A stretch of 64,000 bases of DNA from Hydractinia symbiolongicarpus. Lineage: Eukaryota; Cnidaria; Hydrozoa; Anthoathecata; Hydractiniidae. The position numbers and the translations under genes are program-made. The stretch lies in the NCBI RefSeq assembly GCF_029227915.1, contig NC_079886.1:1860001-1924000 (forward strand), in the 5' to 3' direction. The notes under the pieces were generated by a model. The model had not been told where the DNA came from, did not search any database, and saw only the letters and a list, made by a program, of their open reading frames with translations. Each line of letters starts with the position of its first letter. Position 1 is the stretch's first letter. Positions 11,431 to 23,556 of this stretch are shown one piece after another.

Positions 11431-14400
11431 TTAGTGGTGAAAAAATAATTTAAAAAATCGTTCGGGAAATAAGTTTACTTCCTGGGTACTTTCTTTGTAT
11501 ACTTTTGACCATACGGGCCGAGTCCGGGATTTACGGGAAATCGCGGGTTTTCGTTTGCCGGCGATTAAACTTCTTTTATTTAGCGTTTCATCAAAAATGA
11601 AAACATTTTTGAAAACTACAAGTATCATGCGTTTTAGTGGTGAAAAAATAATTTAAAAAATCGTTCGGGAAATGAGTTTACTCCCTGGGTACTCTCTTTG
11701 TATAATTTTGACTACACGGGCCGAGTCCGGGATTAAGGGGAAATCGCGGGTTTTCGTTTCCCGGCGAATAAACTTCATTTATTTAGCGTCTCATCAAAAA
11801 TGAAAACATTTTTAAAAACTACAAGTCTCATGCGTTTTAGTGGTGAAAAAATAATTTAAAAAATCGTTCGGGAAATGAGTTTACTCCCTGGGTGCTCTCT
11901 TTGTATACTTTTGATTATACGGGTCGTGTCCGGGATTTACGGGAAATCGCGGGTTTTCGATTGCCGGCGATTAAACTTGTTTTATTTAGCGTCTCATCAA
12001 AAATGAAAATATTGTTGAAAACTACAAGTCTCATGCGTTTTAGTGGTAAAAAATAATTTAAAAAATCGTTCGGGAAATGAGTTTACTCCCTGGGTACTTT
12101 CTTTGTATACTTTTGACTATACAGGCCGAGTACGGGATTTACGGTAAATCGCGCGTTTTCGTTTGCCGGTGATTAAACTTCTTTTATTTAGCGTCTCATC
12201 AAAAATAAAAACATTTTTGAAAACTACAAGTCTCATGCGTTTTAGTGGTGAAAAAATAATTTAAAAAATCGTTCGGGAAATGAGTTTACTCCCTGGGTAC
12301 TCTCTTTGTATAATTTTGACTACACGGGCCGAGTCCGGGATTAAGGGGAAATCGCGGGTTTTCGTTTCCCGGCGAATAAACTTCATTTATTTAGCGTCTC
12401 ATCAAAAATGAAAACATTTTTAAAAACTACAAGTCTCATGCGTTTTAGTGGTGAAAAAATAATTTAAAAAATCGTTCGGGAAATGAGTTTACTCCATGGG
12501 TGCTCTCTTTGTATACTTTTGATTATACGGGTCGTGTCCGGGATTTACGGGAAATCGCGGGTTTTCGATTGCCGGCGATTAAACTTGTTTTATTTAGCGT
12601 CTCATCAAAAATGAAAATATTGTTGAAAACTACAAGTCTCATGCGTTTTAGTGGTAAAAAAATAATTTAAAAAATCGTTCGGGAAATGAGTTTACTCCCT
12701 GGGTACTTTCTTTGTATACTTTTGACTATACAGGCCGAGTACGGGATTTACGGTAAATCGCGCGTTTTCGTTTGCCGGTGATTAAACTTCTTTTATTTAG
12801 CGTCTCATCAAAAATAAAAACATTTTTGAAAACTACAAGTCTCATGCGTTTTAGTGGTGAAAAAATAATTTAAAAAATCGTTCAGGAAATGAGTTTACTC
12901 CCTGGGTACTTTCTTTGTATACTTTTGACTATACAGGACGAGTACGGGATTTACGGGAAATCGCGTGTTTTCGTTTGCCGGCGATTAAACTTCTTTTTTT
13001 TAGCGTCTCATCAAAATTAAAAACATTTTTGAAAACTACAAGTCTCATGCGTTTTAGTGGTGAAAAAATAATTTAAAAAATCGTTCGGGAAATTAGTTTA
13101 CTCCCTGGGTACTTTCTTTATATACTTTTGACTATACCGGCCGAGTACCGGATTTACGGGAAATCGCGGGTTTTCGTTTGCCCGCGATTAAACTTCTTTT
13201 ATTCAGCGTCTTATCAAAAATGAAAACATTTTTGAAAACTACAAGTCTCATGCGTTTTAGTGGTGAAAAAATAATTTAAAAAATCGTTCGGGAAATAAGT
13301 TTACTTCCTTGGTACTTTCTTTGTATACTTTTGACCATACGGGCCGAGTCCGGGATTTACGGGAAATCGCGGGTTTTCGTTTGCCGGCGATTAAACTTCT
13401 TTTATTTAGCGTTTCATCAAAAATGAAAACATTTTTGAAAACTACAAGTATCATGCGTTTTAGTGGTGAAAAAATAATTTAAAAAATCGTTCGGGAAATG
13501 AGTTTACTCCCTGGGTACTCTCTTTGTATTATTTTGACTACACGGGCCGAGTCCGGGATTAAGGGGAAATCGCGGGTTTTCGTTTCCCGGCGAATAAACT
13601 TCATTTATTTAGCGTCTCATCAAAAATGAAAACATTTTTAAAAACTACAAGTCTCATGCGTTTTAGTGGTGAAAAAATAATTTAAAAAATCGTTCGGGAC
13701 ATGAGTTTACTCCCTGGGTACTTTCTTTGTATACTTTTGACTATACGGGCCGAGTCCGGGATATACGGGAAATCGCGGGTTTTCGTTTGCCGGCGATTAA
13801 ACTTTTTTTATTCAGCGTCTTATCAAAAATGAAAACATTTTTGAAAACTACAAGTCTCATGCGTTTTAGTGGTGAAAAAATAATTTAAAAAATCGTTCGG
13901 GAAATGAGTTTACTCCCTGGGTGCTCTCTTTGTATACTTTTGATTATACGGGTCGTGTCCGGGATTTACGGGAAATCGCGGGTTTTCGATTGACGGCGAT
14001 TAAACTTGTTTTATTTAGCGTCTCATCAAAAATGAAAATATTGTTGAAAACTACAAGTCTCATGCGTTTTAGTGGTAAAAAAATAATTTAAAAAATCGTT
14101 CGGGAAATGAGTTTACTCCCTGGGTACTTTCTTTGTATACTTTTGACTATACAGGCTGAGTACGGGATTTACGGCAAATCGCGCGTTTTCGTTTGCCGGT
14201 GATTAAACTTCTTTTATTTAGCGTCTCATCAAAAATAAAAACATTTTTGAAAACTACAAGTCTCATGCGTTTTAGTGGTGAAAAAATAATTTAAAAAATC
14301 GTTCGGGAAATTAGTTTACTCCCTAGGTACTTTCTTTATATACTTTTGACTATACCGGCCGAGTACCGGATTTACGGGAAATCGCGGGTTTTCGTTTGCC

Positions 14401-15287
14401 GGCGATTAAACTTCTTTTATTCAGCGTCTTATCAACAATGAAAACATTTTTGAAAACTACAAGTCTCATGCGTTTTAGTGGTGAAAAAATAATTTAAAAA
14501 TCGTTCGGGAAATAAGTTTACTCCCTGGGTACTTTCTTTGTATACTTTTGACCATACGGGCCGAGTCCGGGATTTACGGGAAATCGCGGGTTTTCGTTTG
14601 CCGGCGATTAAACTTCTTTTATTTAGCGTTTCATCAAAAATGAAAACATTTTTGAAAACTACAAGTATCATGCGTTTTAGTGGTGAAAAAATAATTTAAA
14701 AAATCGTTCGGGAAATGAGTTTACTCCCTGGGTACTCTCTTTGTATAATTTTGACTACACGGGCCGAGTCCGGGATTAAGGGGAAATCGCGGGTTTTCGT
14801 TTCCCGGCGAATAAACTTCATTTATTTAGCGTCTCATCAAAAATGAAAACATTTTTAAAAACTACAAGTCTCATGCGTTTTAGTGGTGAAAAAATAATTT
14901 AAAAAATCGTTCGGGAAATGAGTTTACTCCCTGGGTACTTTCTTTGTATACTTTTGACTATACGGGCCGAGTCCGGGATTTAAGGGAAATCGCGGGTTTT
15001 CGTTTGCCGGCGATTAAACTTTTTTTATTCAGCGTCTCATCAAAAATGAAAACATTTTTGAAAACTACAAGTCTCATGCGTTTTAGTGGTGAAAAAATAA
15101 TTTAAAAAATCGTTCGGAAAATGAGTTTACTCCCTGGGTGCTCTCTTTGTATACTTTTGATTATACGGGTCGTGTCCGGGATTTACGGGAAATCGCGGGT
15201 TTTCGATTGCCGGCGATTAAACTTGTTTTATTTAGCGTCTCATCAAAAATGAAAATATTGTTGAAAACTACAAGTCTCATGCGTTTT
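11431..15287 (+). repeat. HOR block marked by TACACGGG and GGTGCTC monomers
   Basis: Two rare monomer types recur: tacacgggccgag...gattaagggg...tttcccggcg at 11713, 12321, 13539 and 14756, and gggtgctctctttg at 11891, 12499, 13920 and 15137. Spacings are 3, 6, 6 monomers and 3, 7, 6 monomers. The segment 10.9-11.9 kb is repeated at 12.7-13.7 kb with offset 1,826 (9 monomers minus 1). One extra monomer (ccgggatatacggg, near 13690-13890) explains the 7-monomer interval. The block ends at B unit 15288. Confidence 0.8.
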
Positions 15288-15490
15288 AGTGGTGAAAAAA
15301 TAATTTGAAAAATCGTTCTGAAAATGAGTTTACCCACAAGGTACTTTCTTTGTATACATTCGACTATAGGGGCCAAGCCCGGGATTTACAGGAAATCGCG
15401 GGTTTTCGTTTGCCGGCGATTAAACTTCATTTATTCAGCGTCTCATCAAAAATGAAAATATTTTTGAAAACTACAAGTCTCATCCGTTTT
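15288..15490 (+). repeat. B-type monomer 8
   Basis: This is a B unit in the same context as the one at 7172. It has one private change (acttcatttattcag). Confidence 0.9.
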
Positions 15491-16300
15491 AGTGGTGAAA
15501 AAATAATTTAAAAAATTCTTCGGGAAATGAGTTTACTCCCTGGGTACTTTCTTTGTATAATTTTGACTATACGGGCCGAGTCCGGGATTTAGTGGAAATC
15601 GCGGGTTTTCGTTTGCCGGCGAATAAACTTCATTTATTTAGCGTCTTATCAAAAATGAAAACATTTTTAAAAACTACAAGTCTCATGCGTTTTAGTGGTG
15701 AAAAAATAATTTAAAAAATCGTTCGGGAAATGAGTTTACTTCCTGGGTACTTTCTTTGTATACTTTTGACTATACGGGCCGAGTCCGGGATTTACGGGAA
15801 ATTGCGGGTTTTCGTTTGACGGCGAATAAACTTTTTTTATTCAGCGTCTCATCAAAAATGAAAACATTTTTGAAAACTACAAGTCTCATGCGTTTTAGTG
15901 GTGAAAAAATAATTTAAAAAATCATTCGGGAAATCAGTTTACTCCCTGGGTACTTTTTTTGTATACTTTTGACTATACGGGCCGAGTACGGGATTTACGG
16001 GAAAGCGCGGGTTTTCGTTTGCCGGCGATTAAACTTCTTTTATTCAGCGTCTCATCAAAAATGAAAATATTTTTGAAAACTACAAATCTCATGCGTTTTT
16101 GTGGTGAAAAAATAATTTAAAAAATCGTTCGGAAATGAGTTTACTCCCTGGGTACTTTTTTATACACATTCGACTATACGGGCCGAGTACGGGATTTACG
16201 GGAAATCGCAGGTTTTCGTTTGCCGGCGATTAAACTTCTTTTATTTAGCGTCTCATCAAAAGTGAAAACATTTTTGAAAACTACAAGTCTCATGCGTTTT

Positions 16301-16909
16301 AGTGGTAAAAAAATAATTTAAAAAATCGTTCGGGAAATGAGTTTACTCCCTGGGTACTTTCTTTGTATACTTTTGACTATACGGGCCGAGTACGGGATTT
16401 ACGGGAAATCGCGGGTTTTCGTTTGCCGGCGATTAAACTTCTTTTATTTAGCGTCTCATCAAAATTAAAAACATTTTTGAAAACTACAAGTCTCATCCGT
16501 TTTATTGGTGAAAAATTAATTTAAAAAATCATTCGGGAAATTAGTTTACTCCCTGGGTACTTTCTTTATATACTTTTGACTATACCGGCCGAGTACCGGA
16601 TTTACGGGAAAGCGCGGGTTTTCGTTTGCCGGCGATTAAACTTCTTTTATTCAGCGTCTCATCAAAAATGAAAATATTTTTGAAAACTACAAGTCTCATG
16701 CGTTTTAGTGGTGAAAAAATAATTTAAAAAATCGTTCGGGAAATGAATTTACTCCCTGGTTACTTTCTTTGTATACTTTTGACTCTGCGGGCCGAGTCCG
16801 GGATTTACGGGAAATCGCGGGTTTTCGTTTGCCGGCGATTAAACTTCTTTAATTTAGCGTTTCATCAAAAGTGAAAACATTTTTGAAAACTACTAGTCTC
16901 ATGCGTTTT
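16301..16909 (+). repeat. 3-monomer duplication, copy 1 (609 bp)
   Basis: It begins with the agtggtaaaaaaat (gamma) unit, then a unit with catccgtttt and gaaaaattaattt, then alpha. The same triplet follows immediately at 16910-17518. Confidence 0.75.
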
Positions 16910-17518
16910 AGTGGTAAAAAAATAATTTAAAAAATCGTTCGGGAAATGAGTTTACTCCCTGGGTACTTTCTTTGTATACTTTTGACTATACGGGCCGAGT
17001 ACGGGATTTACGGAAAATCGCGGGTTTTCGTTTGCCGGCGATTAAACTTCTTTTATTTAGCGTCTCATCAAAATTAAAAACATTTTTGAAAACTACAAGT
17101 CTCATCCGTTTTAGTGGTGAAAAATTAATTTAAAAAATCATTCGGGAAATTAGTTTACTCCCTGGGTACTTTCTTTATATACTTTTGACTATACCGGCCG
17201 AGTACCGGATTTACGGGAAGGCGCGGGTTTTCGTTTGCCGGCGATTAAACTTCTTTTATTCAGCGTCTCATCAAAAATGAAAATATTTTTGAAAACTACA
17301 AGTCTCATGCGTTTTAGTGGTGAAAAAATAATTTAAAAAATTGTTCGGGAAATGAATTTACTCCCTGGGTACTTTCTTTGTATACTTTTGACTCTGCGGG
17401 CCGAGTCCGGGATTTACGGGAAATCGCGGGTTTTCGTTTGCCGGCGATTAAACTTCTTTAATTTAGCGTTTCATCAAAAATGAAAACATTTTTTGAAACT
17501 ACAAGTCTCATGCGTTTT
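16910..17518 (+). repeat. 3-monomer duplication, copy 2 (609 bp)
   Basis: This repeats 16301-16909 with the shared rare combination catccgtttt plus gaaaaattaattt and cattcgggaaattag. A few substitutions distinguish the copies, for example gaaggcgcggg here. Confidence 0.75.
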
Positions 17519-20149
17519 AGTGGTGAAAAAATAATTTAAAAAATCGTTCGGGAAATGAGTTTACTCCCTGGGTACTTTCTTTGTATACTTTTGACTAAAC
17601 GGGCCGAGTACGGGATTTACGGGAAATCGCGCGTTTTCGTTTGCCGGCGATTAAACTTCTTTTATTTAGCGTCTCATCAAAATTAAAACCATTTTTGAAA
17701 ACTACAAGTCTCATGCGTTTTTGTGGTGAAAAAATAATTTAAAAAATCGTTCGGGAAATTAGTTTACTCCCTGGGTACTTTCTTTATATACTTTTGACTA
17801 TACCGGCCGAGTACCGGATTTACGGGAAATCGCGGGTTTTCGTTTGCCGGCGATTAAACTTCTTTTATTCAGCGTCTTATCAAAAATGAAAACATTTTTG
17901 AAAACTACAAGTCTCATGCGTTTTAGTGGTAAAAAAATAATTTAAAAAATCGTTCGGGAAATGAGTTTACTCCCTGGGTACTTTCTTTGTATACTTTTGA
18001 CCATACGGGCCGAGTCCGGGATTTACGGGAAATCGCGGATTTTCGTTTGCCGGCGATTAAACTTCTTTTATTTAGCGTTTCATCAAAAATGAAAACCGTT
18101 TTGAAAACTACAAGTGTCATGCGTTTTAGTGGTGAAAAAATAATTTAAAAAATCGTTCGGGAAATGAGTTTACTCCCTGGGTACTTTCTTTGTATAATTT
18201 TGACTATACGGGCCGAGTCCGGGATTTAGGGGAAATCGCGGGTTTTCGTTTGCCAGCGAATAAACTTCATTTATTTAGCGTCTCATCAAAAATGAAACCT
18301 TTTTTAAAAACTACAAGTCTCATGCGTTTTAGTGGTGAAAAAATAATTTAAAAAATCGTTCGGGAAATGAGTTTACTCCCTGGGTACTTTCTTTGTATAC
18401 TTTTGACTATACGGGCCGAGTCCGGGATTTACGGGAAATCGCGGGTTTTCGTTTGCCGGCGATTAAACTTCTTTTATTCAGCGTCTCATCAAAAATAAAA
18501 ACATTTTTGAAAACTACAAGTGTCATGCGTTTTAGTGGTGAAAAAATAACTTAAAAAATCGTTCGGGAAATGAGTTTACTCCCTGGGTACTTTCTTTGTA
18601 TAATTTTGACTATACGGGCCGAGTCCGGGATTTAGGGGAAATCGCGGGTTTTCGTTTGCCGGCGAATAAACTTCATTTATTTAGCGTCTCATCAAAAATG
18701 AAACCTTTTTTAAAAACTACAAGTCTCATGCGTTTTAGTGGTGAAAAAATAATTTAAAAAATCGTTCGGGAAATGAGTTTACTTCCTGGGTACTTTCTTT
18801 GTATACTTTTGACTATACGGGTCGTGTCCGGGATTTACGGGAAATCACGGGTTTTCGTTTGCCGGCGATTAAACTTTTTTTATTCAGCGTCTCATCAAAA
18901 ATGAAAACAATTGTGAATACTACAAGTCTCATGCGTTTTAGTGGTGAAAAAATAATTTAAAATATCGTTCGGGAAATGAGTTTACTCCCTGGGTACTTTC
19001 TTTGTATAATTTTGACTATACGGGCCGAGTTTAGGGGAAATCGCGGGTTTTCGTTTGCCGGCGATTAAGCTTCCTTTATTCAGCGTCTTATCAAAAATGA
19101 AAACATTTTTTAAAAACTACAAGTCTCATGCGTTTTAGTGGTGAAAAATTAATTTAAAAAATCGTTCGGGAAATGAGTTTACTCCCTGGGTACTTTCTTT
19201 GTATACTTTTGACTATACGGGGCGAGTCCGGGATTTACGGGAAATCGCGGGTTTTCGTTTGCCGGCGATTAAACTTCTTTTATTCAGCGTCTCATCAAAA
19301 ATAAAAACATTTTTGAAAACTACAAGTGTCATGCGTTTTAGTGGTGAAAAAATGATTTAAAAAATCGTTCGGGAAATGAGTTTACTTCCTGGGTACTTTC
19401 TTTGTATACTTTTGACTATACGGGTCGTGTCCGGGATTTACGGGAAATCACGGGTTTTCGTTTGCCGGCGATTAAACTTTTTTTATTCAGCGTCTCATCA
19501 AAAATGAAAACAATTGTGAAAACTACAAGTCTCATGCGTTTTAGTGGTGAAAAAATAATTTAAAAAATCGTTCGGGAAATGAGTTTACTCCCTGGGTACT
19601 TTCTTTATATACTTTTGACTATACGGGCCGAGTACCGGATTTACGGGAAATCGCGGGTTTTCGTTTGCCGGCGATTAAACTTCTTTTATTCAGCGTCTTA
19701 TCAAAAATGAAAACATTTTTGAAAACTACAAGTCTCATGCGTTTTAGTGGTGAAAAAATAATTTAAAAAATCGTTCGGAAAATGAGTTTACTCCCTGGGT
19801 ACTTTCTTTGTATAGTTTTGACCATACAGGCCGAGTCCGGGATTTACGGGAAATCGCGGGTTTTCGTTTGCCGGCGATTAAACTTCTTTTATTCAGCGTC
19901 TTATCAAAAATGAAAACATTTTTGAAAACTACAAGTCTCATGGGTTTTAGTGGTGAAAAAATAATTTAAAATATCGTTCGGGAAATGAGTTTACTCCCTG
20001 AGTACTTTCTTTGTATACTTTTGACTATACGGGCCGAGTACCGGATTTACGGGAAATCACGGGTTTTCGTTTGCCGACGATTAAACTTCTTTTATTTAGC
20101 GTCTTATCAAAAATGAAAACATTTTTGAAAACTACAAGTCTCATGTGTT
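17519..20149 (+). repeat. Mixed satellite tract with short-period duplications
   Basis: The rare motif atgaaaccttttttaaaaac occurs at 18291 and 18697 (406 bp, 2 monomers). The rare motif aacaattgtgaa occurs near 18906 and 19508, 603 bp apart. That is 3 monomers less a 7-bp deletion near 19030 (gccgagt joined to ttagggg, lacking ccgggat) plus a 1-bp insertion near 19110. No other content is seen. Confidence 0.75.
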
Positions 20150-21570
20150 TTAGTGGTGAAAAAATAATTTAAAAAATCGTTCGGGAAATGAGTTTACTCC
20201 CTGGGTACTTTCTTTGTATAGTTTTGACCATACGGGCCGAGTCCGGGATTTACGGGAAATCGCGGGTTTTCGTTTGCCGGCGATTAAACTTCTTTTATTT
20301 TGCGTTTCACCAAAAATGAAAACATTTTTGAAAACTACAAGTGTCATGCGTTTTAGTGGTGAAAAAATAATTTAAAAATTCGTTCGGGAAATGAGTTTAC
20401 TCCCTGGGTACTTTCTTTGTATAATTTTAATTATACGGGCCGAGTCCAGGATTTAGGGGAAATCGCGGGTTTTCGTTTGCCGGCGATTAAACTTCATTTA
20501 TTTAGCGTCTCATCAAAAATGAAAACATTTTTGAAAACTACAAGTATCATGCGTTTTAGTGGTGAAAAAATGATTTAAAAAATCGTTCGGGAAATGAGTT
20601 TACTCCCTGGGTACTCTCTTTGTATACTTTTGATTATACGGGTCGTGTCCGGGATTTACGGGAAATCGCGGGTTTTCGTTTGCCGGCGATTAAACTTGTT
20701 TTATTTAGCGTCTCATCAAAAATGAAAACATTGTTGAAAACTACAAGTCTCATGCGTTTTAGTGGTGAAAAAATAATTAAAAAAATCGTTCTGAAAATGA
20801 GTTTATTCACAGGGTACTTTCTTTATATACTTTTGACTATACGGGCCGAGTACCGGATTTACGGGAAATCGCGGGTTTTCGTTTGCCGGCGGTTAAACTT
20901 CTTTTATTCAGCGTTTCATCAAAAATGAAAACATTTTTGAAAACTACAAGTCTTTTGCGTTTTAGTGGTGAAAAAATAATTTAAAATATCGTTCGGGAAA
21001 TGAGTTTACTCCCTGGGTACTTTCTTTGTATAGTTTTGACCATACGGGCCGAGTCCGGGATTTAGAGGAAATCGCGGGTTTTCGTTTGCCGGCGATTAAA
21101 CTTCATTTATTTAGCGTCTCATCAAAAATGAAAACATTTTTTAAAAATACAAGTCTCATGCGTTTTAGTGGTGAAAAAATAATTTAAAAAATCGTTCGTG
21201 AAATGAGTTTACTCCCTGGGTACTTTCTTTGTATACTTTTGACTATACGGGCCGAGTCTGGGATTTACGGGAAATCGCGCGTTTTCGTTTGCCGGCGATT
21301 AAACTTCTTTTATTCAGCGTCTCATCAAAAATGAAAACATTTTTGAAAACTACAAGTGTCATGCGTTTTAGTGGTGAAAAAATAATTTAAAAAATCGTTC
21401 GGGAAATGAGTTTAACCCCTGGGTACTTTCTTTATATATTTTTGACTATACGGGCCGAGTACCGGATTTACGGGAAATCGCGGGTTTTCGTTTGCCGGCG
21501 ATTAAACTTCTTTTATTCAGCGTCTTATCAAAAACGAAAACATTTTTGAAAACTACAAGTCTCATGCCTT
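20150..21570 (+). repeat. 7-monomer HOR, copy 1 (1,421 bp)
   Basis: Rare variants recur exactly 1,421 bp later: tgctttcaccaaaaatg or tgcgtttcacc (20302/21723), aaaaattcgttc (20376/21797), gagtctggg...gcgcgtttt (21254/22675), gtttaacccctggg (21412/22833) and aaaaacgaaaac (21532/22953). A ttcacagggt unit at about 20761-20963 is only in this copy. Confidence 0.75.
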
Positions 21571-22991
21571 TTAGTGGTGAAAAAATAATTTAAAAAATCG
21601 TTCGGGAAATGAGTTTACTCCCTGGGTACTTTCTTTGTATAGTTTTGACCATACGGGCCGAGTCCGGGATTTACGGAAAATCGCGGGTTTTCGTTTGCCG
21701 GCGATTAAACTTCTTTTATTTTGCTTTTCACCAAAAATGAAAACATTTTTGAAAACTACAAGTGTCATGCGTTTTAGTGGTGAAAAAATAATTTAAAAAT
21801 TCGTTCGGGAAATGAGTTTACTCAATGGGTACTTTCTTTGTATAATTTTGATTATACGGGCCGAGTCCGGGATTTAGGGGAAATCGCGGGTTTTCGTTTG
21901 CCGGCGATTAAACTTCATTTATTTAGCGTCTCATCAAAAATGAAAGCATTTTTAAAAACTACAAGTGTCATGCGTTTTAGTGGTGAAAAAATGATTTAAA
22001 AAATCGTTCGGGAAATGAGTTTACTCCCTGGGTACTTTCTTTATACATTTTTGACTATACGGGCCGAGTACCGGATTTACGGGAAATCGCAGGTTTTCGT
22101 TTGCCGGCGATTAAACTTCATTTATTTAGCGTCTCCACAAAAATGAAAGCATTTTTAAAAACTACCAGTGTCATGCGTTTTAGTGGTGAAAAAATGATTT
22201 AAAAAATCGTTCGGGAAATGAGTTTACTCCCTGGGTACTTTCTTTATATATTTTTGACTATACGGGCCGAGTACCGGATTTACGGGAAATCGCGGGTTTT
22301 CGTTTGCCGGCGATTAAACTTCTTTTATTCAGCGTCTTATCAAAAATGAAAACATTTTTGAAAACTACAAGTCTCATGCGTATTAGTGGTGAAAAAATAA
22401 TTTAAAAAATCGTTTGGGAAATGAGTTTACTCCCTGGGTACTTTCTTTGTATACTTTTGACCATACGGGCCGAGTCCGGGATTTACGGGAAATCGCGGGT
22501 TTCTGTTTGCCGGCGATTAAACTTCTTTTATTTAGCGTCTCATCAAAAATGAAAATATTTTTGAAAACTACAAGTCTCATGCGTTTTAGTGGTGAAAAAA
22601 TAATTTAAAAAATCGTTCGGGAAATGAGTTTACTCCCTGGGTACTTTCTTTGTATACTTTTGACTATACGGGCCGAGTCTGGGATTTACGGGAAATCGCG
22701 CGTTTTCGTTTGCCGGCGATTAAACTTCTTTTATTCAGCGTCTCATCAAAAATGAAAACATTTTTGAAAACTACAAGTTTCATGCGTTTTAGTGGTGAAA
22801 AAATAATTTAAAAAATCGTTCGGGAAATGAGTTTAACCCCTGGGTACTTTCTTTATATATTTTTGACTATACGGGCCGAGTACCGGATTTACGGGAAATC
22901 GCGGGTTTTCGTTTGCCGGCGATTAAACTTCTTTTATTCAGCGTCTTATCAAAAACGAAAACATTTTTGAAAACTACAAGTCTCATGCGTT
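21571..22991 (+). repeat. 7-monomer HOR, copy 2 (1,421 bp)
   Basis: This is the partner of 20150-21570. Its middle carries different units (gcatttttaaaaac with tgtcatgcg, twice), one of which has the singleton gcgtctccacaaaaatg at 22131. The match is therefore mosaic, not continuous. Confidence 0.7.
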
Positions 22992-23556
22992 TTAGTGGTG
23001 AAAAAATAATTTAAAAAATCGTTCGGGAAATGAGTTTACTCCCTGGGTACTTTCTTTGTATAATTTTGATTATACGGGCCGAGTCCGGGATTTAGGGGAA
23101 ATCGCGGGTTTTCGTTTGCCGGCGATTAAACTTCATTTATTTAGCGTCTCATCAAAAATGAAAGCATTTTTAAAAACTACAAGTGTCATGCGTTTTAGTG
23201 GTGAAAAAATGATTTAAAAAATCGTTCGGGAAATGAGTTTACTCCCTGGGTACTTTCTTTATATATTTTTGACTATACGGGCCGAGTACCGGATTTACGG
23301 GAAATCGCGGGTTTTCGTTTGCCGGCGATTAAACTTCATTTATTTAGCGTCTCATCAAAAATGAAAGCATTTTTAAAAACTACAAGTGTCATGCGTTTTA
23401 GTGGTGAAAAAATGATTTAAAAAATCGTTCGGGAAATGAGTTTACTCCCTGGGTACTTTCTTTAAATATTTTTGACTATACGGGCCGAGTACCGGATTTA
23501 CGGGAAATCGCGGGTTTTCGCTTGCCGGCGATTAAACTTCTTTTATTCAGCGTCTT

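Noticed and set aside
71-15500. Recurring 68-73-codon frames in B-type and X-type monomers, which look like a conserved small protein family
   Set aside because: Similarity of the translations follows from DNA identity of the repeat. Synonymous sites are not more variable than others by eye, and an overlapping opposite-strand frame is equally conserved.
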